This document shows positions 1 through 10,535 of a stretch of DNA of 64,000 nucleotides, in pieces. The notes beneath the pieces were generated by a model that was not told the DNA's origin, searched no databases, and saw only the letters and a program-made list of their open reading frames with translations. The DNA comes from Psococerastis gibbosa (lineage: Eukaryota; Arthropoda; Insecta; Psocodea; Psocidae), in the NCBI GenBank assembly GCA_963971405.1, contig OZ020487.1, positions 43,559,039 to 43,623,038 on the forward strand, given 5' to 3'. Position numbers and translations under genes: made by a program. The first letter of the stretch is position 1, and every line of letters starts with the position of its first letter.

Positions 1-540
1 TTTTGTTATCCTATTGAACACCTAAAACATACCTGAAGGTAGAAATCATCGATAGAAACGTTTCGCAGAAAAATTATTTTTTAGTAATTTTTAATGAAAA
101 TTGAGTTATTTTAATTGTTTTACCCCCAGAAGCAAACTATCAAGGGGCAAGCGACCCCCCGCATTTTGTTAACATTAATAACGACTACAATATATGTGAA
201 TTTAAAAGAAATCATTGTAGCCGTTTTTGAGAAATAATTTTTTTAGACGTTTTTTTGGAGTTTTTTGAAAATAAAACCCCCCAATTGAGTTAGCCCAAAA
301 TAAAAATAAAAGTTCCCGAGGTATGATTATTATAAACCTACATGCCAAATTTAATTTAAATCGACCGAGTAGTTTGCCCGGAAATCAATGAACAGACAGA
401 CAGACAGACATTTCGTAAAAACCACTTTTTTGGTTTCCTGGGACCTCAAAACGTGTAAATCCGTTGAAATCTCGGAATCGAAAATTTCGACCGTCACAAA
501 GCTTTCCTTGTACTACGTACAAATTAGATAGCACGTCACG
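1..540 (+). mobile_element. Family A repeat, copy 1, cut by window start
   Basis: Non-coding interspersed repeat shared with copies near 7.6, 31.1 and 62.4 kb. Landmarks are a run of cagac units near 393-412, a block that includes GAAATCTCGGAATCGAAAAT, and a terminal block ending near a sequence like ACGTACAAATTAGATAGCA. There is no coding frame. The outer end lies before base 1. The complete copies are about 0.8-0.9 kb with related ends (TGCTTTCCAATTTAT-like at both sides), which suggests a non-autonomous DNA element, but I could not prove a target duplication. Confidence 0.75.
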
Positions 541-1354
541 GTACCTCAGACTCAACTCTGAGTCGGTGGGATCATATAACAAAGGTATACGTAGCTAAAT
601 CAATAAGATTTAAGATGATTTAGAGAGAGAAATAGGACGCTCTATCTCGGACTGAAGCTCATGATGCGTTCGCACGTACTAAACCCGTTCAGAACGCCAC
701 TCGAATTCAGATCAAGCCATTTACCATACACCAAATCCCTCAATTATTGCAATATTTGCAATTGCTACACGTATTTCAGTGTGATTTAACGATTCATAGC
801 TGAAAACAGAAAAAATTGGCTGATTGGTATAAAAAATGTGGCTATTTTTTTCAATGATTGGAAGTGATTTTAAGATCGATCCGAAGAAGCTACTAATACT
901 AATAGAACCTTTCTGTGAATACACAAAAGAGTTCAAGGAAAATGTAAATTTGACAAAGAGAGAAAACTGGACTCCCTACCGTCCGTTTTAAAATCAAATT
1001 ACCAATTTCACAAAATTGTAAAGTCATAAATGAGTTGTCAAAAAATTTGAGAAAAGCTCCTTTTAAATGGAATAATATCAATAAAATAAATAAATAATGC
1101 ATTTATTTCCTTCATCCATACATAACAAATAATAGTACAATAGTAAGAGAGTACAAAGGTGGGGACCCTGTAGGTAAATCTGTGATGGGCCCCTATTTAA
1201 TACTGTTTCATACATGGTGCGAATAATGCGAGTTTTTATTTTATCTATAGTACTGCATGTAATAAAGTGAAATAACAAAATAAAATAAAATAAACAGACT
1301 ATTGTACAGTTAACAAAAAATATAAATAAGAAAATTAGGGAAACATTTCCAAAG
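541..1354. other. No gene recognised
   Basis: AT-rich sequence. Short open frames here have no recognisable domain. Around 1078-1115 the minus strand reads like a LINE 3' tail (AATAAATGCATTATTTATTT), so part of this stretch is probably an old 3' untranslated LINE end. Confidence 0.4.
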
Positions 1355-1852
1355 AATTCACCTTCCCTTGGATTATGACATGCAGAAGGTCATACTTATC
1401 GTTCCTCATCACGTGGCCGAAGTATGTTCGGTTTCTGAACCGTCAGCAGCAACTCGGCTTCTATGTCCATTCGACTCAGGTCCTCGACATTAGGGACAAG
1501 ATCTATTTGTAAAGGTTAATGGCCATGGTGTAATACTATTTAACAAAGGGTTAGTTGGACTTACATTGCCTGCTGTGTTAATAGTCATTAGAGGCATGAG
1601 CCTCATAGTCATCGAACAATTAGGGCGGAGCCTATTGTCAGGGGAAGGAGGCGACGTTGCGGGAGTGGGTGCTACTCCCATCATCAGGCTAAGTCCTGAG
1701 AAGGACTGATGGTTTTTGGTCGATTGACTCATCGCTCTTGTATTCTACCCTGAATTCAAGATCTATCCACATTTCAAATGCATTGATTCTGTTGTCCATA
1801 GCTTGGGCCAACGTCCATCCCTCCATATTATAGAACGATAGCTGAATTCCAA
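1355..1852 (-). mobile_element. LINE M relic 1, C-terminal reverse-transcriptase region, split by family F
   Basis: Two minus-strand pieces of one non-LTR retrotransposon protein. Piece 1767-1852 reads NMEGWTLAQAMDNRINAFEM, typical of the segment after the reverse-transcriptase core. Piece 1355-1496 reads RNRTYFGHVMRNDKYDLLHV, the usual GHV-R-KYDLL block nearer the C-terminus. The stretch between them in the 20.6-21.2 kb copy is mostly replaced here by a 250-bp family F insertion. The fragment is dead: it is frameshifted, truncated and has no catalytic core. Confidence 0.8.
1507..1756. repeat. Family F repeat 1 inserted into LINE M relic
   Basis: A 250-bp segment flanked on both sides by CAAGATCTAT (1497-1506 and 1757-1766), which looks like a 10-bp target duplication. 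It shares about 100 bp with 40800-40920 and, in reverse and with an internal deletion, with 46437-46500. Both strands have short open frames, but differences between copies fall evenly on codon positions, so I regard it as non-coding. Confidence 0.6.
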
Positions 1853-1946
1853 TAATTGTGACCTATGTCATGCCAGCGAGATCTCTCTAAATATTTTAAA
1901 TTAACTGCAGAAGGCAGCGGTTGCGAATGTTTGTGAATAAGCCATA

Positions 1947-2183
1947 AGCCCGTAGGAAATTGGCAGCCCGAAATTTAATACTTTTTATTTTTTATTTAAT
2001 TAACTAAGCATGTTATTAAAGATTTGGCTCATCAAAGTTGTAGAAGACAACTTCATGCATCATATAATAAGACATTTTTAGTTTTCGAAATTTTAGTTTA
2101 TTTATAAAATCGATAATACGTGAAAAGTTATTGTTTATAAAATATTTGCATGTTTATGAAAAAACTACAATTTCCTACGGGCT
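1947..2183. mobile_element. MITE-like palindromic element with AGCCCGTAGGAAATT ends
   Basis: AGCCCGTAGGAAATT at 1947-1961 is matched in reverse complement at 2169-2183. The 207 bp between are AT-rich and non-coding. The interior block around 2035-2080 (AGTTGTAGAAGAC and onward) resembles 63672-63715. The superfamily is not assignable because no clear target duplication is visible. Confidence 0.6.
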
Positions 2184-2295
2184 GTACACTCCTAACGTGG
2201 CATTTGAAATGCCGATAAAAGACACTATACATCCTCAGGAATTGGTTGATTTCGAAATCAAGATAACTAATCGTCAAGCACTGATTCTCTTCTTC

Positions 2296-2321
2296 ATAGA
2301 ATAGAATAGAATAGAATAGAA
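2296..2321. repeat. Pentanucleotide microsatellite (AATAG)n
   Basis: About five units of AATAG in tandem. Confidence 0.85.
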
Positions 2322-2538
2322 AGTCTATATTGCTTGTGTCAAAGTTCATCAACGGTCATAGCAACATAGCAACCCTAATTCATAATAAGAATTAGAAAAA
2401 GTAACCTGAATAGAAAGCAAGAAACAGCACCAGATGAACATTCGTACTTCGGACTCCCGTCAATGTGCAATTAATCAAAAAACATCCCTTAACCCTCATA
2501 AGATCTGCGCAACACCTCCATCACTTATTAAAACCACT

Positions 2539-2553
2539 CCCCCCCCCCCCCCC
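2539..2553 (+). repeat. Poly-C tract, 15 nt
   Basis: Uninterrupted C run, one of roughly eighteen poly-C/G runs of at least 10 nt in the window (see findings). Confidence 0.95.
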
Positions 2554-2731
2554 GTCACTGATCCCTCTCTCCTTCACAATTTTGAGGATATGCTCCGGGG
2601 AATATGTTTATGACAACCCATTCTCTCCCCTCCCCCACAATTTCTGCCAGTTTTTGTCTGTTTGTTCTTTCTCTGGGGAAACGGTAATTTGACAAAGGCA
2701 GGAAGTTATTACCCCGTCTTTTAAATAAACC

Positions 2732-3235
2732 GGAGGCGCTGTTGGAAGAAACTGCATAATGTTTAAGTCGATACTTGCTGTATCATGGTATTTTCTCGCA
2801 TTATTTCGTCAGTTTCTTTTGAGAAGCTACCAAGAGCTACCACATTTACGAATATGCTAATTACAGCTCTATATACGAGTTTATTATCATACACCTTTAC
2901 TTGTCTATATACTTCATCAAAAATATTATTAGGTGCTTTGTTCGCAACCCTGCAAAACTAGCAACAACAACAACTAAAAAAAACTGGAGGCGCTGTTGGA
3001 AGAAACTCCAAAGTGTTTAAGTCGATATTTGAGCTACCAAGAGTTACTATATTTTCAAATATGCCAATTACAGCTCAATTTATTATAATTACACCTTTCC
3101 ACGTGTCCCAGCTTTTTGCATAGTTATCAAGAGAGGACAGGCTTTTAATGTACATGTCTCAAATCATACTATATTATTAGATTCTGTCACAATCATGCAA
3201 AAACTTCAAGCTAGCGTCAATAACAACCAGTTATT
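2732..3235. repeat. Two-unit direct tandem duplication, period about 254 bp
   Basis: GGAGGCGCTGTTGGAAGAAA occurs at 2732 and again at 2986. It is followed in both by GTTTAAGTCGATA, later by a GCTACCAAGAG block, an AATTACAGCTC block and an ACACCTTT block in the same order. The units have drifted by many substitutions and small indels. No coding frame spans them. Confidence 0.75.
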
Positions 3236-3590
3236 ATAGAAACTAAAAACTGTATACAAACTTGGGGATGATATCCTTGTTAAAAAAAGAGTTTATGAAC
3301 CCGTGTTATCGAAACGTAGCAAAGTTTTAAACAGATGCAAAGCCGAGCACTTTGTTTCGTGTCACGTCTTAAGGAATTGCTTAACAGGCACGACAACGTA
3401 TAAATTGTTTCCCATTGATTTCCTAACGTCTCAAAGCTTAAAATATTTAACTTTCCAAGCTCCCGGCTTCAAGCTGATAAATTAATCCCAAATGGGAGGG
3501 GTAAGCGCGAAATTGGCTTTAGAGAAGACTGCAATTTCTGTAACATATACGATCGTACGTGTCGTAAAACGGGAAAAGCAGCAGTAGAAA
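3236..3590. other. No gene recognised
   Basis: Short frames only. The 60-codon plus-strand frame starting at 3303 has no recognisable motif. Confidence 0.4.
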
Positions 3591-3595
3591 CAATT

Positions 3596-3865
3596 CTTCT
3601 TCTTCTTAATTGTTCTACCAAAGATTGGCGATCATCATGCCAATTTAGTCATGATAACTACACTAGAAAATTGGGAAATTGTAATGTAGCAATTTCCCGT
3701 TGCCTTCTGCATCCTTATGCCGTTGACTCTTCATTGATACAACCCCAGGACACAAGAGAGCCTCGCACAGAAGGCTCTGTTTTTCGTTTATCCCGCGGCT
3801 CAAACTTGGTCCCCTATCTATTCAGTTGCCATCTTCACCATAGGGAGGTACAAATTAGGGATTTT
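3596..3865 (-). mobile_element. SINE family N, copy 1
   Basis: Minus-strand element with a 3' (AAG)n tail at 3596-3606. Its body contains GAAGAGTCAACGGCATAAGG and GCAGAAGGCAACGGGAAA, shared with 23995-24240 and in diverged form with 51235-51480. Just before the tail is a GCCAATCTT-GATA-like block that LINE M copies also carry. No head promoter is clear, so the class call rests on tail sharing and copy structure. Confidence 0.6.
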
Positions 3866-3967
3866 CACGTCTTTGTCTTTGAGACCATTAGGCATTCCTC
3901 AGAAGCTACGTGGAAGAGACAGTAAAAAAAGTTAATAAAAATGTCTGCTAAATTTATCGTAAGAATA

Positions 3968-4455
3968 GAGGTCTTCACAGCGTTGGTGTTATCGAGTTAG
4001 ATGTGCTATCCACGTTAACACACAATCGTGAGTGTACCTCGGGAGTGAGTTATCATGCTATATTTAACAGGGTAAACAACGTGGTAGTAGTCAGACGTTC
4101 GTGGCACGGTTTTAAATGAAGTGGCAGAACTCTATTCTAGTGCCACATTTGTTTATATTTTTTGTTCATTTTGGTTCTTATAATTTTAAGTGTTTACGGT
4201 AATTGCTTGTGATAATAGATTATACAAATAAATTTAAATACTACAAAATTTTAAACGCGTGTTTCAAATCAATCAACAAAAATAAAGATGGCGGCGGTCA
4301 AACCTGAGCTATAGCAAGGTAAATAACACGTTAACCAACTTGAAAGTGCGTTTAGGATAGCACGCTGGTTAGCTTGGTTATCGGTGTGTTAACTTAACTT
4401 GATATAACACACATAACTAGGTATAACTCGATAACACTAACACTGTGAAGACCTC
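3968..4455. mobile_element. Palindromic MITE, TA-flanked, GAGGTCTTCACAG ends
   Basis: GAGGTCTTCACAGCGTTGGT at the left end is matched in reverse complement at the right, followed on both arms by GTTATCGAGTTA and later by GTTAACACAC blocks. TA dinucleotides directly flank both ends (3966-3967, 4456-4457), as in Tc1/mariner-type elements. The 488-bp interior has no transposase frame. Confidence 0.75.
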
Positions 4456-4479
4456 TATTACACCTATAGAATACCCTGT

Positions 4480-4565
4480 CAGTCAAGTCCCCTTCTCCCT
4501 GACATGAAGGAGTCTGGCGTTAAGGTGCCTTAAGAAATGCTGAAAGCAGGTTAGAAAAAAAACAC
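4480..4565 (+). mobile_element. SINE-1 fragment (3' part)
   Basis: Matches the 3' third of SINE-1: CCCTGTCAGTCAAGTCCCCT, a diverged GAAGGAGTCTG block, and AGAAATGCTGAAAGCAGGTT before an A-rich end. It is 5'-truncated and more diverged than the full copies. Confidence 0.7.
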
Positions 4566-5478
4566 CGATAGAGTCGTCTTTAGAATTACTACCATTACGT
4601 AAAATTACCATTAATACCTTTTTCATGTAACTCGTATTTTTAACAATAGTTTATATATGTATATTTTATGCACACAAATGCAAATTTAGTTCGAATTTTG
4701 TATATAATTAATTTGGAATTATTTACTCAAAGTAAAGTAAGAATCATCGCGAACGCGTCCAAAGAAGATTATTTTGAATTCAAAGAACGGAAGGAGCGTT
4801 TCAAGAATTCTAGAATTAAAAAAATAAAACTTTCGAATGAAAATATCGTCAAATCGCAAATGAACAATAGATGATTAAGTTTTAATTGGCAAAATCATTT
4901 ATTCCCGGTCGGTTAGTACGCTATTGCATGTGTTCCTAACAAAGGCCAGCAGAGTTCATTATTCCGCAGGTGCTTAGCCCCATTCAACAGAGCATTCAAA
5001 CTAATGAGACAATGCGTGGCTTCGCGATTTCCTGCCTATTGTATTCAACAGGGAAAATTGCAGACGCACGATAGTACATAAAATGGAGGCCGGCTCATTG
5101 TACAAAACAAAGATGAAGTTAAATTAGTGGCGAGAAGTAATTAGGCATTTCTATCGTATGTGGTAAACATTGTTAAAGGGACAGATTTCAAAATATTTTG
5201 TCAACAAGAACGGGTCGTGGATTTTTGACGAAATTAATTAATTTCTCGTTCCACAGCCGGATTTTGCATTTTATTGGACTTTAGGTCTGTTGGCAAATAA
5301 ATGATTATTTATTTATTTTATTTATTTAACATGAAAGTTATTATAAAGTTGTTTAAAAAAAAAAAACCTTCGATTTGTAGATAACTCAAGTGTATGCCCT
5401 AAGCCTTATTTTTTTTTAACAAAAAAGGTTAATCGCACACAAACAATTTAATGAATGTATCCGATTGACCTATTCTAA
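4566..5478. other. No gene recognised
   Basis: AT-rich. The plus-strand frame 4668-4874 (68 codons, Lys/Arg-rich) has no recognisable domain. Near 5290-5330 the plus strand ends in AATAAATGATTATTTATTTA, resembling a LINE 3' tail. Confidence 0.4.
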
Positions 5479-5619
5479 GGCGGTGTTTCCACAAACGTCA
5501 ATCGTCAATGAGAAATGTGAAATTGAAGGTTTAGCAGACATTAAAGACATACTAAAAATTCTGCTACCACGTCAAAACCATATTTCTCATTGACGATTGA
5601 CGTATGTGGAAACACCGCA
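5479..5619. mobile_element. Family Q palindromic MITE, copy 1
   Basis: A foldback element of 141 bp with ends GGCGGTGTTTCCACAAACGT and its inverted counterpart. Both sides are flanked by TAA (5476-5478, 5620-5622), a 3-bp target duplication typical of PIF/Harbinger elements. The central half carries CTGCTACCACGTC, the complement of the GACGTGGTAGCAG module found in families Q and P. It is almost the exact reverse complement of the copy at 32992-33132, which suggests recent spread. Confidence 0.85.
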
Positions 5620-5651
5620 TAAGTAACCTAATAGGTGCTTGTGGCGAGTTA

Positions 5652-5852
5652 TAGTCCACGCAAAATGAGAAAAGTATGGACATGGAATGTTTTGATCCTG
5701 TCCAACACTGTAAAAATATTCCTTGCACCATTTTGTGTTACCTTGTTGCATTGGATGCAAGGCATAACAAAAATTGTGCTAAGAATATTTTTACAGTGTT
5801 GCACAGGGTTAAAACATTCCATGTCCATACTTTTCTTATTTTGCGTGGACTA
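5652..5852. mobile_element. Long foldback element, TA-flanked
   Basis: A near-perfect 201-bp palindrome with arms of about 90 bp. It starts TAGTCCACGCAAAATGAGAA and ends with the inverted counterpart. TA flanks both ends (5650-5651, 5853-5854). The 99-codon frame read across it is an artefact of the hairpin. Confidence 0.8.
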
Positions 5853-5949
5853 TACAACACGCCTGCATGACACCATGGCATGTAGACACATGCACGCTAA
5901 GACCGACGATACCCAACATTTTACTACTTGTTGATGAAGCAGTAGAATC

Positions 5950-6022
5950 CGAGACCTATGGAGGCGACTGAAGAGGTCAATGGGATACATTCAGTAAATG
6001 GTTTGTATGTGATTAACTTTTT
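5950..6022 (+). mobile_element. Family J fragment 1
   Basis: Contains GGCGACTGAAGAGGTCAATG and the ATACATTCA-TAAAT-GTTTGTATG-GATTAA block seen at 10443, 20060, 28982, 30985 and 36563. This is the 3' part of a short interspersed repeat. Confidence 0.6.
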
Positions 6023-7183
6023 ATTAAGAAAAACTAAATAAATGAAATAAAAATAACAGAAGAGGGCGAATTGTTTTTATTTTATATCTATAGGAAACTT
6101 ATCTATTGAAACTTCTCCACGGTGCATTAACCTAAGTAGGTACTATTGTACTATGAATTGAATTGATTACAGTCTGAAGAAATGTATAGCAACTTGAATA
6201 AAAAAATAAAAAAAATTCGTCAAATCAATAGCGACCAAATTCAAAATAATTTGTTCACATGATAAATGTATTAAGAGCATGAACATGTTCAAGTTTCAAT
6301 TTTCAACCAAGAAAATATGGAAAGCCTTTTTTTTATCAAGAGACAATTTATTTAACAAGCACGGCTTATACACTGAGTGGATCGAAAGAGGTTTCATAAA
6401 GGGCTCTTTGGAGAAGGTTAACATTTTCCGAATTCCTACCGCTTGAAAATGGTAAAAAGGCTAGCGGAATGTATGATCGAAAATTTTTGTATTTATAAAA
6501 AGGGCCAGTGCTGTTGTTCTCAAACTCTCAGTGCGAAAGGAAGAATATCTGCAAAGGCTTCTTCTTTCTGCTCAAAGTCTAAATGGTCAACTAAAACTAC
6601 TAAAAGGGATTTTTCTGATCATTCTAGTTGTACATATTGACAAAGTAAAAGAGTTGACTTGACCTACCGAGGGCGGCAAAACGACACTCTCCTTACGTGA
6701 AGTAATGTAAATGTTTCTAGGAGTATACTATTGTACAAATAAATAATAAATAAATAACCGTGTATTTTTCCTAAAACAATTTTTATCCAAATACAAATAC
6801 AGTTGAAGTGCCCCCTCATGCGGCGTGCGAGGGTAGCACTATATACCTAAATATAGCCTACCTAATTCATTAATGTAATTTGTTTCACGTTTGACTCACG
6901 TCCTGGTGTTTTTCTACCCTTGCATTTTCGGGAAAAAAAATCAGATCTGCAAAGAGGTGAATTGATCAAGAGCCAAAATATCAATATCAATAATAAATAA
7001 ATAATAATAATATCAAGCTATACGGCTCTTAGAGGGCAATCAACTATCCAACTACCATGTCATTCACATCTCATTAGATAGGGCAATTATGAAAATTATA
7101 AGAAAAAATTTATTACAAGAAAAAATTTGGTGTCTTTAAATTTTTCTCAGCCACAAAGACTTTCACAGCCAGATAACAGCAGG
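6023..7183. other. No gene recognised
   Basis: AT-rich with short frames. The 65-codon Ser/Lys-rich plus-strand frame at 6443-6640 is not recognisable. AATAAATAATAAATAAATAA near 6740 may be an old retroposon tail. Confidence 0.4.
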
Positions 7184-7414
7184 TGATGAAGCAGTAGAAT
7201 CCGGGATGATCGATCTGAAAGCGTAGTTGTAAACGTTTCGTTAGTATCTGCGGTTGACATCTTCAGTGGCTTCCAGTACACTTCCAAGATTGTAACAGTT
7301 GTTGCTGAGCCTCCGAGATACTATCTTAGAAGTCTACACAGTGCCACTGAAGATATCGACCGCAGATTGACGTTTGTAAGTACGCTTTCAGATCAACCAT
7401 GGCCTATCATCATG
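7184..7414. mobile_element. Family K foldback element, copy 1
   Basis: Inverted arms include GATCTGAAAGCG, then TCTGCGGTTGACATCTTCAG on the left, answered on the right by CTGAAGATATCGACCGCAGA and CGCTTTCAGATC. It begins GATGAAGCAGTAGAATCCGG, a block also seen at 5932 and 34049 and inverted at the end of 19795-20025. Non-coding. Confidence 0.75.
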
Positions 7415-7601
7415 GGGTTTAGTCATTGCTTGAGACGGTAGTACAACTTACTTACGCTGCAAGTTAAGCCTCTCCACAAGATAACGACTCATGCTCCGTC
7501 CAGCGCTAACCCAGTTATGTTTATCTTACCTGAAAATAAAGTTAAAGATCAATTTATTTTAATTAAGAGACGAGACATAGAGTAACAGGTTTAGCCATTT
7601 T

Positions 7602-8478
7602 TGCTTTCCAATTTATACGTAGTATAAGGAAAGCTTTGTGATGGTCGAAATTTTCGATTCCGAGATTTCAACGGATTTACACGTTTTGAGGTCCCAGGAA
7701 CCCAAAAAAGTGGTTTTTACTACGAAATGTCTGTCTGTCGCTCTGTCTGTCTGTGCGTCGATTTCCGGGCAACTACTCAGTCGATTTAAATTAAATTTGG
7801 CATGTAGGTTTATAAAAATCATACCTCGGGAACATTTTTTTATATTTTGGGCTATCTCAATTTGGGGGGGGGGGGGGGGGGGGGTTTATTTTCAAAAAAC
7901 TCCAAAAATACGTCTAAAAAAATTATTTATCCAAAACGGCTCCAACGATTTCTTTTAAATTCACACATTTTGTAGTCGTTATTAATGTAGACAAAATGCG
8001 GGGGGTCGCTTGCCCCTTAATAGTTTGCTTCTGGGGGTAAAAAAATAAAAATAACTAAATTTTAATGAAAAATGACTAAAAAATAATTTTTCTGCGAAAC
8101 GTTTCTATCGATGATTTCTACCTTCAGGCATGTTTTAGGTGTTTAACTGAGTAACGCAACCGGACAGTTTGCTTTCCCAAAAAACTATTTGGTTTAGTGC
8201 AAAATTTTTTTTTGAAAAAGTGAAAGCTACTAGTAATTCACGCTCAAATGCATTGCGTGCCCTGCCATTATTGCTGTGTGGTAATGTGTTGGTCTGACCT
8301 ATCTAGAATTTACCTCACCTCCAGTGACGTCAGGTGGACGACCCCCCCCCCCCCCCCCGTGATATCCGAAATTTAACCATAGGAAAATTATTTACCATGA
8401 AATTTCTCATTTTCTCTGGCCACTACTTGATAAATTGGAAAGCATGTTCGAGTAAACTCGGAACGGTTCTTGAAAAAT
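7602..8478 (-). mobile_element. Family A repeat, copy 2
   Basis: A complete-looking copy in reverse orientation. It runs from TTGCTTTCCAATTTATACGT to TAAATTGGAAAGCATGTTCG and continues through AGTAAACTCGGAACGGTTCT. It carries a 21-nt G run (7864-7884) and a 17-nt C run (8342-8358). The 106-codon frame at 7638-7958 lies wholly inside the repeat and is not conserved as protein in other copies. Confidence 0.8.
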
Positions 8479-8616
8479 ATCCGCGTCAGGCGAACTCAGC
8501 ATGATTGGAGGAATGTAGAAAAGAAACGAAAGAATATTATCTTTATTTTCTATATGGGCGTATATAAATATAAATATTGTATAAATGACCCCACAAGAGA
8601 AATACATTTTTACTGA

Positions 8617-9000
8617 GGCGCCCATTCCACCGACCGGCTAGGGCTATTTACAAAAACGGTGACGTGGTAGCAGACATTCAAGACTTAGGCGGGGTTTCCA
8701 CCGACCTCGCATTGCTGAATTGACGGAAATGTTTATTTTCCTCTATGTCATAGTAAAAATTGATCAATGACCATACAGTAAAATCACAAACAAACAAACT
8801 AAAATTAAAAAATGGCGTCATGGGATATGTTAAGTACAAACATTTTAATAGATTTCTATAAAAAGAAAAATTCTAATTTCCGTCAATGTCATTTGCATTC
8901 TGCAATGCGAGGTCGATGGAAACCCCACCTAAGTCTTGAATATCTGCTACCACGTCACCGTTTTTGTAAATAGCCCTAGCCGGTCGGTGGAATGGGCGCC
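8617..9000. mobile_element. Family P composite MITE, copy 1
   Basis: A 384-bp element with perfect GGCGCCCATTCCACCGACCG ends and TGA on both sides (8614-8616, 9001-9003). Each outer arm is 69 bp and carries GACGTGGTAGCAGACATT 44 bp from the end. The outer arms meet at TA (8686-8687, 8930-8931), between which lies a 242-bp inner palindrome starting GGCGGGGTTTCCACCGACCT. Outer arms plus one TA total 140 bp, the length of family Q. It is non-autonomous: no transposase frame. Confidence 0.85.
8688..8929. mobile_element. Inner palindromic element of family P (copy 1)
   Basis: Left end GGCGGGGTTTCCACCGACCT, right end its inverted counterpart with one difference, with TA at both junctions. The ends resemble family Q ends (GGCGGTGTTTCCAC). 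The interior contains a TTTCTTTTTATAG-like block and no frame. The same 242-bp inner unit is in the 44.6-kb copy, and a 250-bp version is in the 56.8-kb copy. Confidence 0.75.
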
Positions 9001-9329
9001 TGACTAACAGTCCACAAAGTGTAGACCCGCAGTCGTCCAATAGTTTAGATACTAACCTTGACTTTATTAGCAGCCATCTTAGGTACCGTAACATATTGAG
9101 ACAGAAGAGCTCCTTATAGCAGTGGGGAGCATTTAATTGAGTGATCTATGTTGGATTCCGAGAGTGAAATCGCAGACATTTCCACGATAAACGACCGAAC
9201 TTTACATTAATAGTTGATTCAAGCCCACTAAAGAAGACAGATTGCGTGTAAACCTCCATCAATTTCAGTCAGGGGATGCAAGTCAGGAACAGACACTTTC
9301 AAACTATGTTTTTGTCCCGCCAAAATTTA

Positions 9330-9612
9330 ATGGCTAACCATAGATAAAATTAGGATGCTGGCAAGGGAAGGAAGGGCTTCTCTACATTTTCTAACATAGC
9401 ATGTACCAATGTAACACTGTTTGGCCACAGTTCTGGAAGGCTCCTTTGAGATTGTGGTCCCAGGAAGCAAGAGAAGGGGGAGAGTGAAGATGACGCTGCC
9501 AAGAAAGATCCAGGCAAATATGGACATCACAAAGATAGATAGGCAGTGGAGGCGCCAATGCCGTACCGCCGACCCCCGTAGGGGATAAGGCTCGGAAGAA
9601 TTAAAACCAAGT
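9330..9612 (+). mobile_element. LINE relic, C-terminal tail
   Basis: The plus strand reads HCLATVLEGSFEIVVPGSKR, then RRGRVKM, and RQWRRQCRTADPRRG before a stop. This is the familiar end of an insect non-LTR polymerase (GR-rich strip, a W-RR pair and a CRTADP terminus). The upstream part has stops near 9390-9410. Only the extreme C-terminus remains, so there is no activity. Confidence 0.75.
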
Positions 9613-10442
9613 CTTGAGTCTACGGCCACACGAGCATGTTTTTTTCACGCAGTAATAGTAGCTTCTTTTCCCGCTGCTTGAAGTCTGAAGGCTCCTTACC
9701 TTTTATACGCCTTCAGAAAAGGCAGCCAAACTGTGTTAGTAACGGCTACATACTATTTATGATAATGTAGGGAAGCATTTCCTCTACATCACTCTATGAT
9801 CGATATTTCATGAGAAATTCGACTTTGTAAAAAACAAAAAACGCATAATGGAGATGTTAAGCCATAATATAAAAAAAACTGCTCTTATAATTCAGAAAAC
9901 GGAAAACAATTAATTTTCCAAAATCAAGCAAAAAGCGAAGAAAGGGAAGGAAGTTATTAAAATAAACTCTCTCACAATGGTATTGAATGACTAAAAACTG
10001 GTCGACTTGTATTATTTACGCCTTTACAACACAAAACCGTCTTTTTCGCGTAATATAATTTCCCCGGAAAGAGCCTGTAATCCTCTTTCAGTCTCTATCT
10101 TCTACCCTCGGAATATTCACACCCTGAGCACGTTTTTTCTGTTTTCGTTAGGTAAATTCATAAAAAAAAATATAGAGGTGCTTGTAGAAATAAAAGAATT
10201 TTATGGTAGAGTGAAATTTTTGGTTAGGCGTCAAGGATGTTAGGTTTGTTTGTGGAGGACGTTTTTGCAGCACTTCTCTCGCCGAATAAATTTATTTAGC
10301 ACTTCTAACCGAAAGTGGATGAGGAAAAAAAAAATTAAAATTCTGTCTATTCTATTGTACGCTACGCAATTTTTTTTACAATTAATGTTCAATTAATATT
10401 TATGTTCCTCTCCTATCCTAGTACATGTTATATGCTACGGTA
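9613..10442. other. No gene recognised
   Basis: AT-rich. The 78-codon plus-strand frame 10007-10243 has no recognisable motif. Confidence 0.4.
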
Positions 10443-10535
10443 TACAACTCAACACAGGTACTAACCTACAGAAGCGACTGAAGAGGTCTATCACATCCAT
10501 TGATTAAATTGTATGTATGCGATTAGACCTTTATA
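10443..10535 (+). mobile_element. Family J fragment 2
   Basis: Begins CAACTCAACACAGGTACTAA, continues with GAAGCGACTGAAGAGG and ends in the GTATGTATGCGATTA block, in the same order as the longest copy at 36563. Confidence 0.65.

Noticed and set aside
393-412. (CAGA)n as an independent microsatellite
   Set aside because: It is part of family A and recurs at the same place in the other copies.
1490-1732. 80-codon minus frame and a 72-codon plus frame in family F, both similar to frames at 40.8 kb
   Set aside because: Differences between the copies are spread over all three codon positions and the 46.4-kb copy is deleted out of frame; this looks like non-coding repeat.
5635-5934. 99- and 64-codon plus frames
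   Set aside because: Both read through a perfect foldback element; the apparent protein symmetry comes from the palindrome.
7638-7958. 106-codon plus frame
   Set aside because: It lies wholly within family A, crosses a 21-nt G run, and other copies do not keep the frame.
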